Source: Cristatella mucedo
Lineage: Eukaryota > Bryozoa > Phylactolaemata > Cristatellidae
DNA length: 64,000 nt
Reading direction: 5' to 3'
Assembly: GCA_009760855.2 (NCBI GenBank)
Contig: WPIO01000135.1
Coordinates: 744,001-808,000, forward strand
The notes under the pieces are model-generated. The model was not told the origin of the DNA, did no database searches, and worked only from the letters and a program-made list of their open reading frames with translations. The position numbers were made by a program, and so were the translations under genes. Of the stretch, positions 11,165 to 23,617 are shown piece by piece (position 1 is the first letter of the stretch; each line of letters opens with the position of its first letter).

Positions 11165-11318
11165 AGGTCGCTTTGGGTGGTTTACCCGGTGATTAAGGTG
11201 CTCACCCCAACCACAAATACTGGCCGAGGTCGTGGGCTCGAACCCCGTGGCATATATGTGAGGTGCCTGAATGGAGATCAAGTTCTCTTAGGGCGCCATT
11301 ATTATTGTTATTATTTAC
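11165..11318 (+). mobile_element. SINE-A copy
   Basis: The head shows GGTTTACCCGGTGATTAAGG and GTGCTCACCCC, with box B GTGGGCTCGAACCCC. The tail has GAGATCAAGTTCTCTTAGGG and an ATTATTATTG end. The AT-trinucleotide end is closer to the L2 tail than in other SINE-A copies. Confidence 0.8.
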
Positions 11319-11696
11319 AGGTAACTATGAGACAATTCATGTCTACTGTGTAGCATGAATGCGAGCATGACGACGCACGCTATCACGAACCACGTCCAAC
11401 AGAATACTCCGGCACAAATCTGCAAGTCAACGAAGGTGTATTTTAAACGCGCCCTCACTCGGGCAGGTACGCTATCGCCAACTGCTTTTTAACTCGTGCC
11501 TCGGCACTTTACACACCCGGTCCTCATCAAAGGACCAATACATAAATGCGTATCAAATGGCCAGACCGGAAGCAGATATCAATGGCCAGTTGCCCAAAAT
11601 CAAAGGGCAATAATTCAGTGGCGCGCCCACAAGCATTCGTTAATGGGCCTCAAAACGGCCAAAGCATGAATACCGAGCCACGTATAGTATGCCAGC
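11319..11696. other. No recognisable feature
   Basis: Unique-looking DNA of mixed composition. Short plus-strand open frame at 11,546-11,800 overlaps the following LINE and is not a gene. Confidence 0.35.
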
Positions 11697-11915
11697 TAAT
11701 AATAATAATAACAATGCACTTGATAAAGCGCCCTCAGAGAACTCAAACTCTTTCTAGGCGCTTTACATATGCTGCAAAGGGAAACGCGATTGAATGGTGA
11801 TTAATATATCATGCTCGATAAACAACATGAATAACATGCTTAGGGGTGACATGCACAGGGTCAGCATGCAAGTGTGGTTAGTGGCAGCATGCACAGCGTC
11901 AGCACGCATAAGAAT
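11697..11915 (-). mobile_element. L2-A LINE 3' UTR fragment
   Basis: Begins at an AATAATAATAA tail and reads into CACTTGATAAAGCGCCCTC, then the CATATGCTGCAAAGGGAAA block and GGGGTGACATGCACAGGGTC, all diagnostic of the L2-A 3' UTR in reverse. No coding sequence is kept. Confidence 0.85.
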
Positions 11916-14144
11916 ACCTGCAGCCACGACGAATGGCGCATGCACACACGCACGCCGGGTACGTGCGTATGCCTGTGAGCGTACGGGAGGATTCGCGTGA
12001 AAGCATGCCACAGTTAGGGCTCTAGCGGGCAGTGTAGTTGCACTAGGGCACGGAGAGAAACTGAAAGAGCTAAACAGCACTTGTACACTAATTCCGACAC
12101 ATGAACTTCACTATCCTTTTGGTTCTCCGCCTGCCTCAAGTGAGTTTACGAAGCACTAAAAAGCTTTGCCGCCCCATCGTGAACGGCGGCTGTTGGCTTG
12201 AAAGTCACTGCTCTGGAATCTTCGGCTCAAAGCTCAAAGGCTCTGGAATCTTCGGCAGACGTTTCCCAAGTTTACTGCACACACGCCAGGACCGCCGCCG
12301 TCGCTGCTGCCCAGTCGCTCCTAGACAGCGCTTATGCAATTTGGACTGGCTCAAACTTTATGAAACGTTCTGGGACATTTCTGGACCCGAGAGAATTCCT
12401 GGTTTGACCGGACTCTTTTGCGGATGATAAAATTTTAATTTCTGGGAAATTATTGATAGTCTGCCGCTAATCCTGTTAAATTCACGTTTCCCTAAATTAC
12501 CCGGATTTGTATTACTCGTAATCGTTCGCAACTGTGAATTCGATTGCAAGGCGTTCGATTACTTTCCAATTTCTTCACGATTTTCCGCCGCCGGCTATAT
12601 ATTACGAAGAAATGCTCGATAGGCATCAAACAAGCGATCTCATCATCGGCGCAGAGCGACCTCACCCGAAAGAGAAACTAATTGAATTCTCCAACTCGGT
12701 AGCTCGTGCCGCGAATGATTTCTTTGTAAATGGGGCAATTTCATCAGCCATATACATCCGGATTAGGAAAGACATAAGCGCTAGTGAGGTCAAAATCCTC
12801 ACGTTAACGCGACGAAACCATCGCATCTTTACCTCATCGTGCGTAGTAATACGTAAGAGTTAGCGTTATTTCGCAGCAGTAGATTCTATACCTTTCTCAC
12901 AGACTAGCACGGACTCTTCTTCTGTGCTGACCTTAGCAGCCCGTCAACGAGTGGATGCCTTTGAGCACGGTTCAGAACTTGGTAAGTGGAATTTAACGTA
13001 TATCTGAGTATTTGCAGTCACTTCCGTTCATTTAGTTTTATTTTTTGGTACCTGCTTTAGCACTTTCCAAGCCTCGAGATGGCACTGCTACAAATAAGTG
13101 TAGCGGCTGCCACAATCTGTATAAACTAGGTCTCTAACACAGCGCTCATAATGGTGATAGTCTCAGCCGCCAGACGTAAAGTAGCCGGCATTACTGGTGA
13201 CGCCTGAACTTTATATCGTAGCTAGCGGCATGCAGGTGTAGCACCAACGAACGCAGGTATGCCGACACGAATAAAATGAATATCAGTCATAATCTGGCTG
13301 ATTTAGCACACTGCCGTTTCACTGTCTCTCCTTAAATCAAGGTTCTCTACGGCCGTAGTAATGAAAAAGCAACAACCAGCTACGGTAAGTATCAGCGTGC
13401 GGCTTTGCCATTTTGTTAGGCTCTGACACAAAATACTACCGAGGATATCTCAGACGCCTTCCTTCGAAAATGTCGCTGTAGTTGTTGCGTCCACATCTTT
13501 CTCGCCAAAGACTTGTCCCGCGAATGAGCTGGATGACTTCAAAGAGTCTTCAGAACCCCTGGCTTTTCATGAGTTCATGTTGTCAGCATTTTACTGGCTG
13601 TTGACAGCCGAGCGCCTTTAGCTGCAGAGCTATCTTAATAGATACCTGGAACTATCTCAAGCTAGAACGAAATTAGTAGACACTACGCGGAAGGAAACTG
13701 CAGATCTCCAGACATGGATGCGCGAGCAATATAGACAGAGGCCCGTAGCTTGGAACAACATTTTATAACGGACGGACCAAACCTTTGCTCTGAATCGATG
13801 CGAACTAGAGGCAGCCATTTTAATTCTAATTGTGCTCAAGTTAATTGGACAGCTGAATGGTGGTGAGAAATAGTTTTTTATCCAGTTTCCTTAACTTAGC
13901 ATTCCATCAGAGTTCAAAAAGAAACAATTTTCATTTGCCGATGATTTGACAATTCGCTTACAATTTGTGTACATGAGCAGACAGTCATCTTTAGGAAAAC
14001 GAGTGCGTTAGCTCCTTAATGAGGGAATGTATTGGCCTACAACAAGGAATAAGAAATTGCCCAACGGGCAGCACTTTGCTGCTAAGTAATGTCAGCCAGG
14101 AGGGGTTTGGTTAAACCTTACGATCCTTTGAAGGCTTTTTAGGG
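11916..14144. other. No recognisable gene
   Basis: Several open frames (for example 12,534-12,863 plus and 13,657-13,839 minus) have mixed composition but no motif and no splice support. Phrases near 12,670-12,730 faintly recall the L2 linker (NDFFVNG), which is too weak to call. Confidence 0.35.
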
Positions 14145-14410
14145 TTGCTGAATGCATCTCCGTCTGTAATTCCACAAAGCCACAAAGACAGTGTGTGTGT
14201 TACGCAGGTGAGTTTTGTATAGCGCACTCACAGCCTAAGCGGCTTTCGGCACGCATTCGGTAGCCAACAGACTTCGTCTCACGCAACGAAGAGAAAATGG
14301 GAAGCATAGCAGAGTCAGGAGAGCAGTTGAGGTAGTGAGTAGCATAGAAGTAGCAGCTCAGGACCGCTGAAAAAGATGTGCCATAGTTGGTGGTAGGAGA
14401 GTAGCCCTAA
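14145..14410 (-). mobile_element. L2-B LINE 3' end (second L2/CR1-like family)
   Basis: This matches 61,186-61,430 over most of its length, with shared blocks CTCACAGCCT, GCGGCTTTCGG, GGTAGCCAACAGACTTCGTC and GTTGAGGTAGTGAGTAGCAT, and reverse-matches 39,540-39,640. Read on the minus strand it is a 3' UTR ending near TACAGACGGAGATGCA. It borders the 15-bp satellite. Confidence 0.7.
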
Positions 14411-16860
14411 ATCTGAGAATGCTAGCCTTTACATGTCTAATCCCTACAAGTCAAAACCCTCAGCCCTACACTGCAGAAGTCCAAACCCTACAAGTGTTAA
14501 CCCTAACCTTTACAATTTGAAACACTTGAATGTTAAACTGTAAGCCTTAAACCATATAAGTCTACACCGTCAAGGCGAAACCCTAAGCCCTTTAAGTCTC
14601 CACCCTAACCCTTACAAGTCTTAACCCTATAATTTTATACCCAGTATTTCATACTCTATAATTCCAGGACCAATAATACCAGAATCTATAAGTCCACAAC
14701 CTATTTTAAAAAACCCTATACCTGTAAAATCTATTATTCCTAACCCGGTAATTCTCAAAACTTTAATTTGATACTATATAATTCTGTACCCTATAATTCT
14801 ATGCCCTATCATTCTATATTCAATAATGTAGAAGCTACAATTCCAAACCCTTATATTCCAAATCCTATATTTCTAATCCTGTAATTCCAAACCTTATAAC
14901 TCCAAGCCGTTTGATTCCAAACCCTATATCTCCAAACCCTATAAATCCAAGCACCTAATATTTCCAAACCATAACATTCCAGGTAACTTAATTCTTAACC
15001 CGTCACTTACGGATTTTATTACTACGATTCTACGCCATATAATTCTGTACCCTATAACTCAATTCCCTATCATTCTGCATCCTATAATTATCGACGCTAC
15101 TTATGTAAACCCTTAACCTTATTATTTCAACTGTTTTAATTACATACCATATAAATTCTCATAATTACGCACCCAGTATTTCCACACCCTAAAAGTGTAA
15201 CTATAATTCTATAGCCTATATTGCCATACCAAATAACAATGACGTTATATTTCCATACCCTATAATTCCTATATACTATATTTGTATACCTATAGTTGGA
15301 AACTCTATTATTCCAAACCCTACGATTCTACACCCTATGGTTCTAAACCCGACAATGCCATAAACTATACCCGATAATTCAGACGCTTTAATTACAAATC
15401 CCGTTTTCTAAGCTCTACATATCCAAACAATTTATTCCAAACTTTACACTCCCAAATCGAATCATTCCATTACCTATAATTCCAAACCCTACAGTTAGGT
15501 ACCCTAATTTTCTATAGCGTATAATATTATAACTGATATGTCGGATTTGCATAATCCCTAAACCCAATTGATTCAAAGCCTGTAGCTTTATATTATTTTA
15601 AACCGTATAATGCTTAGCACTGTCATTCCTAACTCTATAATTCCAGACTGTATAATTGGATAATCATAATTATAAACCTTACAATTCAATCCCTATAATT
15701 CAAACCCTATTATTCCAAACCCTGTTATTCAAAACCGTATAATTCCAAATTCAACATATCAAAACCCTTCAATCAAGAAATAAAAAATTCTATGCCCTAT
15801 AATTTTATAGCTAATAATCCAGACGCTATAACTATAAACCTCATTTTTTAAATCCTGCAATTCTAAACTTTGTAATGCAAAACCATTTATTTCAAGCTTT
15901 AAAATCCTAAACCGTAAATTTCTAAGCCCTATAAATCAAAACCCGTAATTAGCTACCCTCTAATTCTGAGCACTGTAATTATATGCACTATAAAAATTCT
16001 AATATCATATATAATATATAATACAATTTAATACCATCAAATTTTAACCAAATAATACCGACCCTATAATTCTAAACATAATAATTCCAGACCCTTAAGT
16101 TCTCAACCCTATAATTCTGGGCCTAATACTTCTTTACCCAACGCCTGGAACTCCCTCCCGACTTTTATCAGAACAACCTGACAACGTTTAAACAGAACTT
16201 AAAAACACCTATTTAGGACAGCATTTCGTGAGTCACTGTGATTCGTCCTTCATGGGCTAACGCGTGCTGACACTGTTTAAGCTGCGACTAACCACATTTG
16301 CATGCTGACCCTGTGCATGTCACACCTAACCACGTTAGTCATTTTATTTGTCTATCAAGCACTCACCAGTCAATGGCATTTCCCTTTGCAGCAAATGTAA
16401 AGCGCCAAGAGAAAGATTAGGTTCTCTGAGAGCGCTTTATCAAGTGCCATATTATTATTATTATTATTAATCTAGACGCTATAATTCCTAACCAATTAAT
16501 TAAAGACCTTATTATTCCAAACCCTATCATTCTAAACACTATAATTTCAAACCCTGTAATGATAAAAGCAATATATACATACGTAACAAACCTGACGCTA
16601 TAATTACAAGCCCAATAATGCAAACTCTATAATTTCAGACCCTATAATTCAAAACCCTGAATTCTAAGACCCAATAACCAATTTCTTACCGAATTAGCCA
16701 TAAGCTATTATTCCAAACTATTCCAAACCCTATAAGTCTAATCCCTTTAACTCAAAACCATTTCATTCGAAATCCTATAATTCCAAATAATATAATTCCA
16801 CACCCTATCAATATAAGTATATATTTAATAAATATAGGTAGAATAGAATATATAGTATAT
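14405..16860. repeat. Decayed 15-bp satellite, left flank (CCCTATAATTCCAAA type)
   Basis: The region is a degenerate tandem array with a basic period close to 15 bp. The commonest unit is CCCTATAATTCCAAA, with a CCCTACAAGTCCAAA variant at the extreme left. Units vary by substitution and small indels, so the period drifts. It contains CCCTAACCC-like pieces but no run of true TTAGGG telomere repeat. An L2-A copy interrupts it at about 16,135-16,480. No gene is present. Confidence 0.8.
16135..16480 (+). mobile_element. L2-A LINE 3' end inserted in the satellite
   Basis: Begins in the C-terminal coding end (ACGCCTGGAACTCCCTCCCG and a Phe-Lys-rich remnant), continues with CTGTGATTCGTCC, GCATGCTGACCCTGTGCATG and the CAAATGTAAAGCGCC block, and ends CTTTATCAAGTGCCATATTA with an ATT run. 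Satellite sequence lies on both sides, so the satellite is older. Confidence 0.85.
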
Positions 16861-16882
16861 AGTAAATATAGAAAATCTAATT

Positions 16883-19800
16883 GAGCCCGATTAATACGCG
16901 CCCGATTTAACGCGCCCGATTTAACGCGCCCGATTTAACGCGCCCGATTTAACGCGCCCGATTTAACGCGCCCGATTATTACGCCCCCGATTATTACGCC
17001 CCCGATTATTACGCCCCCGATTATTACGCCCCCGATTATTACGCCCCCCGATTATTACGCCCCCCGATTATTACGCCCCCCGTTATTACGCCCCCGGTTA
17101 TTACGCCCCCGGTTATTACGCCCCCGGTTATTACGCCCCCGATTATTACGCCCCCGATTATTACGCCCCCGATTATTACCCGCCCGCTTATTACGTGCGC
17201 GATCATTACGCCCGCGATTATTACGCCCGCGATCAATACGCCCGCGATCAATACGCCCGCGATCAATACGCCCGCGATCAATACGCCCGCGATCAATACG
17301 CCCGCGATCAATACGACCGCGATCAATACGACCGCGATCAATACGACCGCGATCAATACGACCGCGATCAATACGACCGCGATCAATACGACCGCGATCA
17401 ATACGACCGCGATCAATACGCCCGCGATCATTACGCCCGCGATCATTACGCCCGCGATCATTACGCCCGCGATCATTACGCCCGCGATCATTACGCCCGC
17501 GATCAATACGCCCGCGATCACTACGCCCCCGATCACTATCACGACCCCGATCCCGCCCCCGATCACTACGCCCCCGATCACTACGCCCCCGATCACTACG
17601 CCCCCGATCACTACGCCCCCGATCACTACGACCCCGATCACTACGACCCCGATCACTACGACCCCGATCACTACGCCCCCGATCACTACGACCCCGATCA
17701 CTACGACCCCGATCACTACGACCCCGATCACTACGACCCCGATCACTACGACCCCGATCACTACGACCGCGATCAATACGACCGCGATCAATACGACCGC
17801 GATCAATACGACCGCGATTATTACGTTCCCCGATTATTACGTTCCCCGATTATTACGACCCCGATTATTACGACCCCGATTACTACGACCCCGATTACTA
17901 CGACCCCGATTACTACCCCGATTATTACGACCCCGATTACTACGACCCCGATTACTACGACCCCGATTACTACGCCCCGATTACTACGCCCCCGATTACT
18001 ACGCCCCCGATTACTACGCCCCCGATTACTACGCCCCCGATTACTACGCCCCCGATTACTACGACCCCGATTACTACGACCCCGATTACTACGACCCCGA
18101 TTACTACTACGCCCCCGATACTACCCCGATTTCTACCCCCCGATTACTACGCCCCCGATTACTACGCCCCCGATTACTACGCCCCCGATTACTACGCCCC
18201 CGATTACGCCCCCGATTACTACGCCCCCGATTACTACGCCCCCGATTACTACGACCCCGATTACTACGACCCCGATTACTACGACCCCGATTACTACGCC
18301 CCCGATTACTACGCCCCCGATTACTACGCCCCCGATTACTACGCCCCCGATTACTACGCCCCCGATTACTACGCCCCCGATTACTACGCCCCCGATTACT
18401 ACGATTACTACGCCCCCCGATTACTACGCCCCCGATTACTACGCCCCCGATTACTACGCCCCCGATTACTACGCCCCCGATTACTACGCCCCCGATTACT
18501 ACGCCCCCGATTACTACGCCCCCGATTACTACGCCCCCGATTACCACGCCCCCGATTACCACGCCCCCGATTACCACGCCCCCGATTACCACGCCCCCGA
18601 TTACCACGCCCCCGATTACCACGCCCCCGATTACCACGCCCCCGATTACCGACCCCCGATTACCACGCCCCCGATTACCACGCCCCCGATTACCACGCCC
18701 CCGATTACCACGCCCCCGATTACCACGCCCCCGATTACCACGCCCCCGATTACCACGCCCCCGATTACCACGCCCCCGATTACCACGCGCCCGATTACCA
18801 CGCGCCCGATTACCACGCGCCCGATTACCACGCGCCCGATTACCACGCGCCCGATTACCACGCGCCCGATTACCACGCGCCCGATTATCACGCGCCCGAT
18901 TACCACGCGCCCGATTACCACGCGCCCGATTACCACGCCCCCGATTACCACGCGCCCGATTACCACGCCCCCGATTACCACGCCCCCGATTACCACGCCC
19001 CCGATTACCACGCCCCCGATTACCACGCCCCCGATTACCACGCCCCCGATTACCACGCGCCCGATTACCACGCGCCCGATTACCACGCGCCCGATTATCA
19101 CGCGCCCGATTATCACGCGCCCGATTACCACGCGCCCGATTACCACGCGCCCGATTACCACGCGCCCGATTATCACGCGCCCGATTATCACGCGCCCGAT
19201 TATCACGCGCCCGATTATCACGCGCCCGATTATCACGCGCCCGATTATCACGCGCCCGATTATCACGCTCCCGATTATTATCACGCGCCCGATTATCACG
19301 CTCCCGATTATCACGCTCCCGATTATCACGCTCCCGATTATCACGCTCCCGATTATCACGCTCCCGATTATCACGCTCCCGATTATCACGCGCCCGATTA
19401 TCACGCGCCCGATTATCACGCGCCCGATTTTCACGCGCCCGATTTTCACGCCCGATTTTCACTCGCCCGATTTTCACGCGCCCGATTTTCACGCGCCCGA
19501 TTTTCACGCGCCCGATTTTCACGCGCCCGATTTTCACGGGCCCGATTTTCACGGGCCCGATTTTCACGGGCCCGATTTTCACGTGCCCGATTTTCACGTG
19601 CCCGATTTTCACGCGCCCGATTTTCACGCGCCCGATTTTCACGCGCCCGATTTTCACGCGCCCGATTTTCACGCGCCCGATTTTCACGCGCCCGATTTTC
19701 ACGCGCCCGATTTTCACGCGCCCGATTTTCACGCGCCCGATTTTCACGCGCCCGATTTTCACGCGCCCGATTTTCACGCGCCCGATTTTCACGCGCCCGA

Positions 19801-20118
19801 TTATCACGCGCCCGATTATCACGCGCTCGATTATCACGCGCTCGGTTATCACGCGCTCGGTTATCACGCGCTCGGTTATCACGCGCTCGATTATCACGCG
19901 CTCGATTATCACGCGCTCGATTATCACGCGCTCGATTATCACGCGCTCGATTATCACGATTATCACGCGCTCGATTATCACGCGCTCGATTATCACGTGC
20001 TCGATTATCACGTGCTCGATTATCACGTGCTCGATTATCACGTGCTCGATTATCACGTGCTCGATTATCACGTGCTTGATTATCACGTGCCTGATTATTA
20101 CGTGCCTGATTATTACGT
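16883..20118. repeat. 15-bp minisatellite core with ordered variant blocks
   Basis: About 215 units of a CpG-rich 15-mer (a 14-mer at the left end) all share a CGAT core apart from edge units. Variants occur in consecutive blocks: GCGCCCGATTTAAC, GCCCCCGATTATTAC, GCCCGCGATCAATAC, GACCGCGATCAATAC, GCCCGCGATCATTAC, GCCCCCGATCACTAC, GACCCCGATTACTAC, GCCCCCGATTACTAC, GCCCCCGATTACCAC, GCGCCCGATTACCAC, GCGCCCGATTATCAC, GCTCCCGATTATCAC, GCGCCCGATTTTCAC, GCGCTCGATTATCAC and GTGCTCGATTATCAC. Neighbouring blocks mostly differ by one or two bases. Because 15 is a multiple of three, very long repeat-peptide frames stay open on both strands; they are not genes. There are no unique spacers, so this is not CRISPR. 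Confidence 0.97.
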
Positions 20119-20935
20119 CAATCTTGTTATCGTAAACCCTGTATTGTTACATTATTCTAAACCCTATTATTCCAAACATTGTGACTCCTAACTTCATAAT
20201 TCTATACTCTGTAATTCCATAACCCTAAAATTTACACCCTAAAATGTAAACCTAATAATTCAAACCCTATAATTTCAAACCTTATTATTGTAATCTGTAT
20301 GATTCCAAGCAATATAATTTAAAACCCTTTAATTATCTACCCTATAATTATACACCCTTTAATTCGATACCCAATAATCCAGATGCTATAATTCCAGACG
20401 ATTTAATTCCAAATCCTATATTTCCAGCCCTATAACTCTAAACCCTACTAATCCATAACTAATAATTGTTACCAAATAATGTAGACGCTATAACTCCTTA
20501 CCCTTTAATTTCAGACTATAATCCTGGACCATGTAATTTTAAACCCTATAATTCCAAACTATTTTATTCCTAACCCTTAACTCCAAACCGTATAAGTCCA
20601 AGCCCGATAAATTCCTAACCGTATAATTATTCTATACCCTATCGTCCAACACCACATAATTCTATGACCAATACTCTAGACGTTATAACTCTAGACCATA
20701 TGATTCCAAACCCAATAGTTACTTTAATCCATTCCAATAATTGAATAATAATAGTAATTCCATTATTTTTAATTGATTATACACCCAATAATTATATACC
20801 CAATAATTCCAAACCCTATCATTAATTACAAACCCTATCATTTTATAACCTAACCCCCTATAATTCTATACCCAAAACTTTACAATTATAAACCCTTTAC
20901 ACCTGTATGCCCTAATAACCTTAAGCATAAGACAA
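20119..20935. repeat. Decayed 15-bp satellite, right flank
   Basis: The same AT-rich units as on the left (CCCTATAATTCCAAA, CCCTATAATTATACA and similar) resume at once after the core and fade by about 20,935. The two flanks are more like each other than either is like the core, though they share its period. Confidence 0.8.
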
Positions 20936-22478
20936 ACAGATCCTATAGCTTAGGACTTTAAGACGGTAAACTCCAGCCTTAAAATCAACAAACCCAAACC
21001 CTTAAATCCGGGGGCTCTAACGAACAACAAATCCCCTCAACATCTTAGGACAAACATGGAAAAGATGTGAACACTTACCGTGCGACTGGAGCACAAGGCA
21101 CACAACGTATAAAAGTAAGTGCAATCACAAACAAAAGCAATCATAAAAAGTGGATTGTGCACGCAAGGGAATACAATAAATGTCAATTCTCTTAAACAGC
21201 AAACACCTTAGAATAACAAGTAACATGGCAGAACATACTAGCAACGAAGTAACAGTGTACATTCTAACAACTTGAGATGGAAGGAACATTAACTATTCGA
21301 ATTTTTACAGTAAATCAGAACTTTGTAATCCTATAATGGCTACCCAATTAATCGTATGTTAATATTAGGTGCTACACGAGAAATACTAAAGTTATACCGG
21401 CCGTATTAAAAAATGAAAACGTACTTACCAATTTTGTTCATCCAAAGTTGCGAAGTCCGACGTTGTAATGGTGCTGGGTGTGTCTTATCGAGGCTAATAA
21501 TGACTTACCTTTACACGAATAACCAATTTTCGAAGATGTCCGATGAAAGGCAACATGACACTTAGGAAGCAGCAGCACTCACAGCCATGCAAGACAGTTA
21601 TATATCTATTTATATCATTATAATTTAAAATATTTGAAATTTAAGCTAACACACCGTGAGACAAAATGTATACAGCTTAAGCAGAAATGTTATCATGAAC
21701 AAGCAGTAGCTCTACAGAACAGTTCTTCCAAGTTGAAAATTTGGACGTGCTATGTCGTAATAGGTTTTCAGCACTTTCACTACTGGACAAACAATCAATA
21801 GCCTAAGTGAATAGATTTCGGTATAGCATTCCTTACTACGGCATGAAATAAATTTTGTGAACTGAACATCACCTGCTTTCGGGAATCCAACAGTTTACCA
21901 CTACCGGCATTGTATCAAGTGCATTATTATTAATATCCTGAACATGCGCTTGTGCATACGTCTCAAAACAAAGATTGTGGATGAAAACCGGTCGAGAAAT
22001 ATAATTTGGTATTTTTTTATAAGCAGGGCCTGAGTCAGGCACATGTGACTACGCAAACTCTGATAGTTCGTAGGAAACGGTATCAGTTAACAGGGGAGAA
22101 GTCAAAGTTAATTTGAACATCTGCAGCTTGGGCTGAAATAAATGGAGCTACGCCAGTAGACCTTAGACGAGAGTTGGGATTTCAGTGCATTCGACCTCAA
22201 AGATTTATCAAGTAAAACAAAATTGAAGTAAATTTGAAGTGACCGGATGCTTAGCACTGGGTAGTGGGAGATCAAATACAATGAGGAACCGGTGTTGTTG
22301 AGCTCCTCTAAAACCCATCAAGTCAGAACTTGCTTTACCTGATTAACAAGTACTACTGATATGTAGGATGTTACACGAGAAATAGAGGATACAATTGTGA
22401 GTGACACGAGCATTTATTCGATACTCCGCTTGTTAGGGAGCCAGTTCATGGCCGTGAAAAGTAAGGCACCGGGGTGAC
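20936..22478. other. No recognisable feature; AT-rich
   Basis: AT-rich DNA with frequent stops in all frames. I see no exon, SINE or LINE fragment. Confidence 0.4.
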
Positions 22479-22690
22479 TGCTGTGTTCACGACAAACAAT
22501 CCTGACTGCAAAGTTTGGTGCAGGCCTTTAAGTGCTCCAAGTTCCTCAAGTCCATATGGATCAGTTCGGATATTGTATCCCTATCTAAGCAGGCTGTAAC
22601 ATTTATAGTGTTCTTGAAGAGTGTAGGTATACTTATCTTTGAAGCTGATATTGACGTATAGCTAAAAGTTACTTTACAGCAGTACACTCT
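22479..22690 (-). mobile_element. Degraded L2-A LINE fragment
   Basis: The minus strand translates to a remnant of the region reading TACLDRDTISELIHM, which corresponds to the ACLDKDTTCKLVHAFMTSR block of the copy at 23.7 kb. Divergence is high. Confidence 0.6.
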
Positions 22691-22734
22691 TATTATATTA
22701 TAGCCAAGCCAACTTTAAAAGATTGACAACAAAT

Positions 22735-23220
22735 AGCATGCACCTCGACATGTCGCCATTAAGCATAAGTAGAACCGACAGGACTACCACTACCGCTTAT
22801 AGCATCTGCAGACAGAATGAACCGGCTCAAAAAGCAAAACCAGCATACTAAACGGTGCAATAACAGAAAGATTTACATTTAGTGCAAGTAAGGCAACTCA
22901 ATCGATATGTGAGAAACAGTGAATGTTCTAAGAAAACGGAGGAGCTGAGGAGCAAACTCAGAAGAAGCAATGTAAGGCTAGTAAGACCTATGAAGCATGA
23001 AACCAAGCTCAAGTGCTGCATAGTTGCTGCTAATACTCACATGCTGAGGGTACTCGGCAGAGATGCTCGGTGAGGTCATGGCTGCTCCTACATGACAGAA
23101 CGGACATGGGCTGGTACTCACCAACCAAGACAAGTGCAGAATTAAAGTCTTCCTGCGGGTCACGTGACTCGGAGCCCCAAGGTCTGCCCTAGCACCTCAT
23201 TTCGCAGAAAATACAAATGA
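22735..23220 (+). repeat. Unnamed dispersed repeat X, copy 1
   Basis: Shares ordered landmarks with 26.3, 30.5 and 31.5 kb: a GCACCTCGA-type start, GCTGCTAATACTCACATGCT, GAGGGTACTCGGCAGA, and a GTCACGTGAC palindrome at 23,160. It has no coding potential. An L2-A minus fragment lies just before it, as at copy 4. Confidence 0.55.
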
Positions 23221-23394
23221 CTAACAAATACTTAACAATAACATAAGCCCATAATTCTTTCATAAGAAAATACTAGGAAAAATGCCTATGAAGCTTTAAT
23301 TGTACTAATAGGACACAATTATACTACGACTACATTATTAAAGCTTCATAAGGCAAGATAAATAATAATGTGAAGCATGCATACTCCACGAAGG

Positions 23395-23615
23395 CAACTA
23401 GCAGCAGCTCTTGGGATGTGGAATAGGCAGCTCTGCTGCTCGAAGGGCAGAGGAGTCTCTCAAATTCCTGAGTTGCACTTACAAATAATTGCTTCTTCAC
23501 AAATGACCTTTAGTGCCGGGAGACTTGTTGACATGCTGCTTGCACTAAAAGGTCGGTACCAACGGACATTTTGCCGTGTCACCGGCGTCAGCTCAAGCCA
23601 TACACATCAGCTCAA
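23395..23615 (+). repeat. Duplicated unique element Y, copy 1 (single 28-bp unit)
   Basis: About 170 bp here (GGGCAGAGGAGTCTCTCAAA onward) is repeated at 24,540-24,660 with few changes. Copy 1 has one AACGGACATTTTGCCGTGTC unit followed by GGCGTCAGCTCAAGCCAT. Copy 2 has the unit amplified about 18-fold before the same ending. An L2-A element lies between the copies. Confidence 0.85.
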
Positions 23616-23617
23616 GC

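Noticed and set aside
14405-15500. Interstitial telomere array
   Set aside because: CCCTAA-like pieces occur, but the period is 15 bp and no run of consecutive TTAGGG-type hexamers is found.
16883-20118. CRISPR-like array
   Set aside because: Units are contiguous 15-mers with no unique spacers, and the DNA is eukaryotic.
17195-20191. A 998-codon plus-strand frame, and 659- and 255-codon minus-strand frames, made of pentapeptide repeats
   Set aside because: They exist because a 15-bp repeat is a multiple of three and the unit has no stop in these frames. Both strands and several frames are open, there is no non-repeat domain, and no start or splice context.
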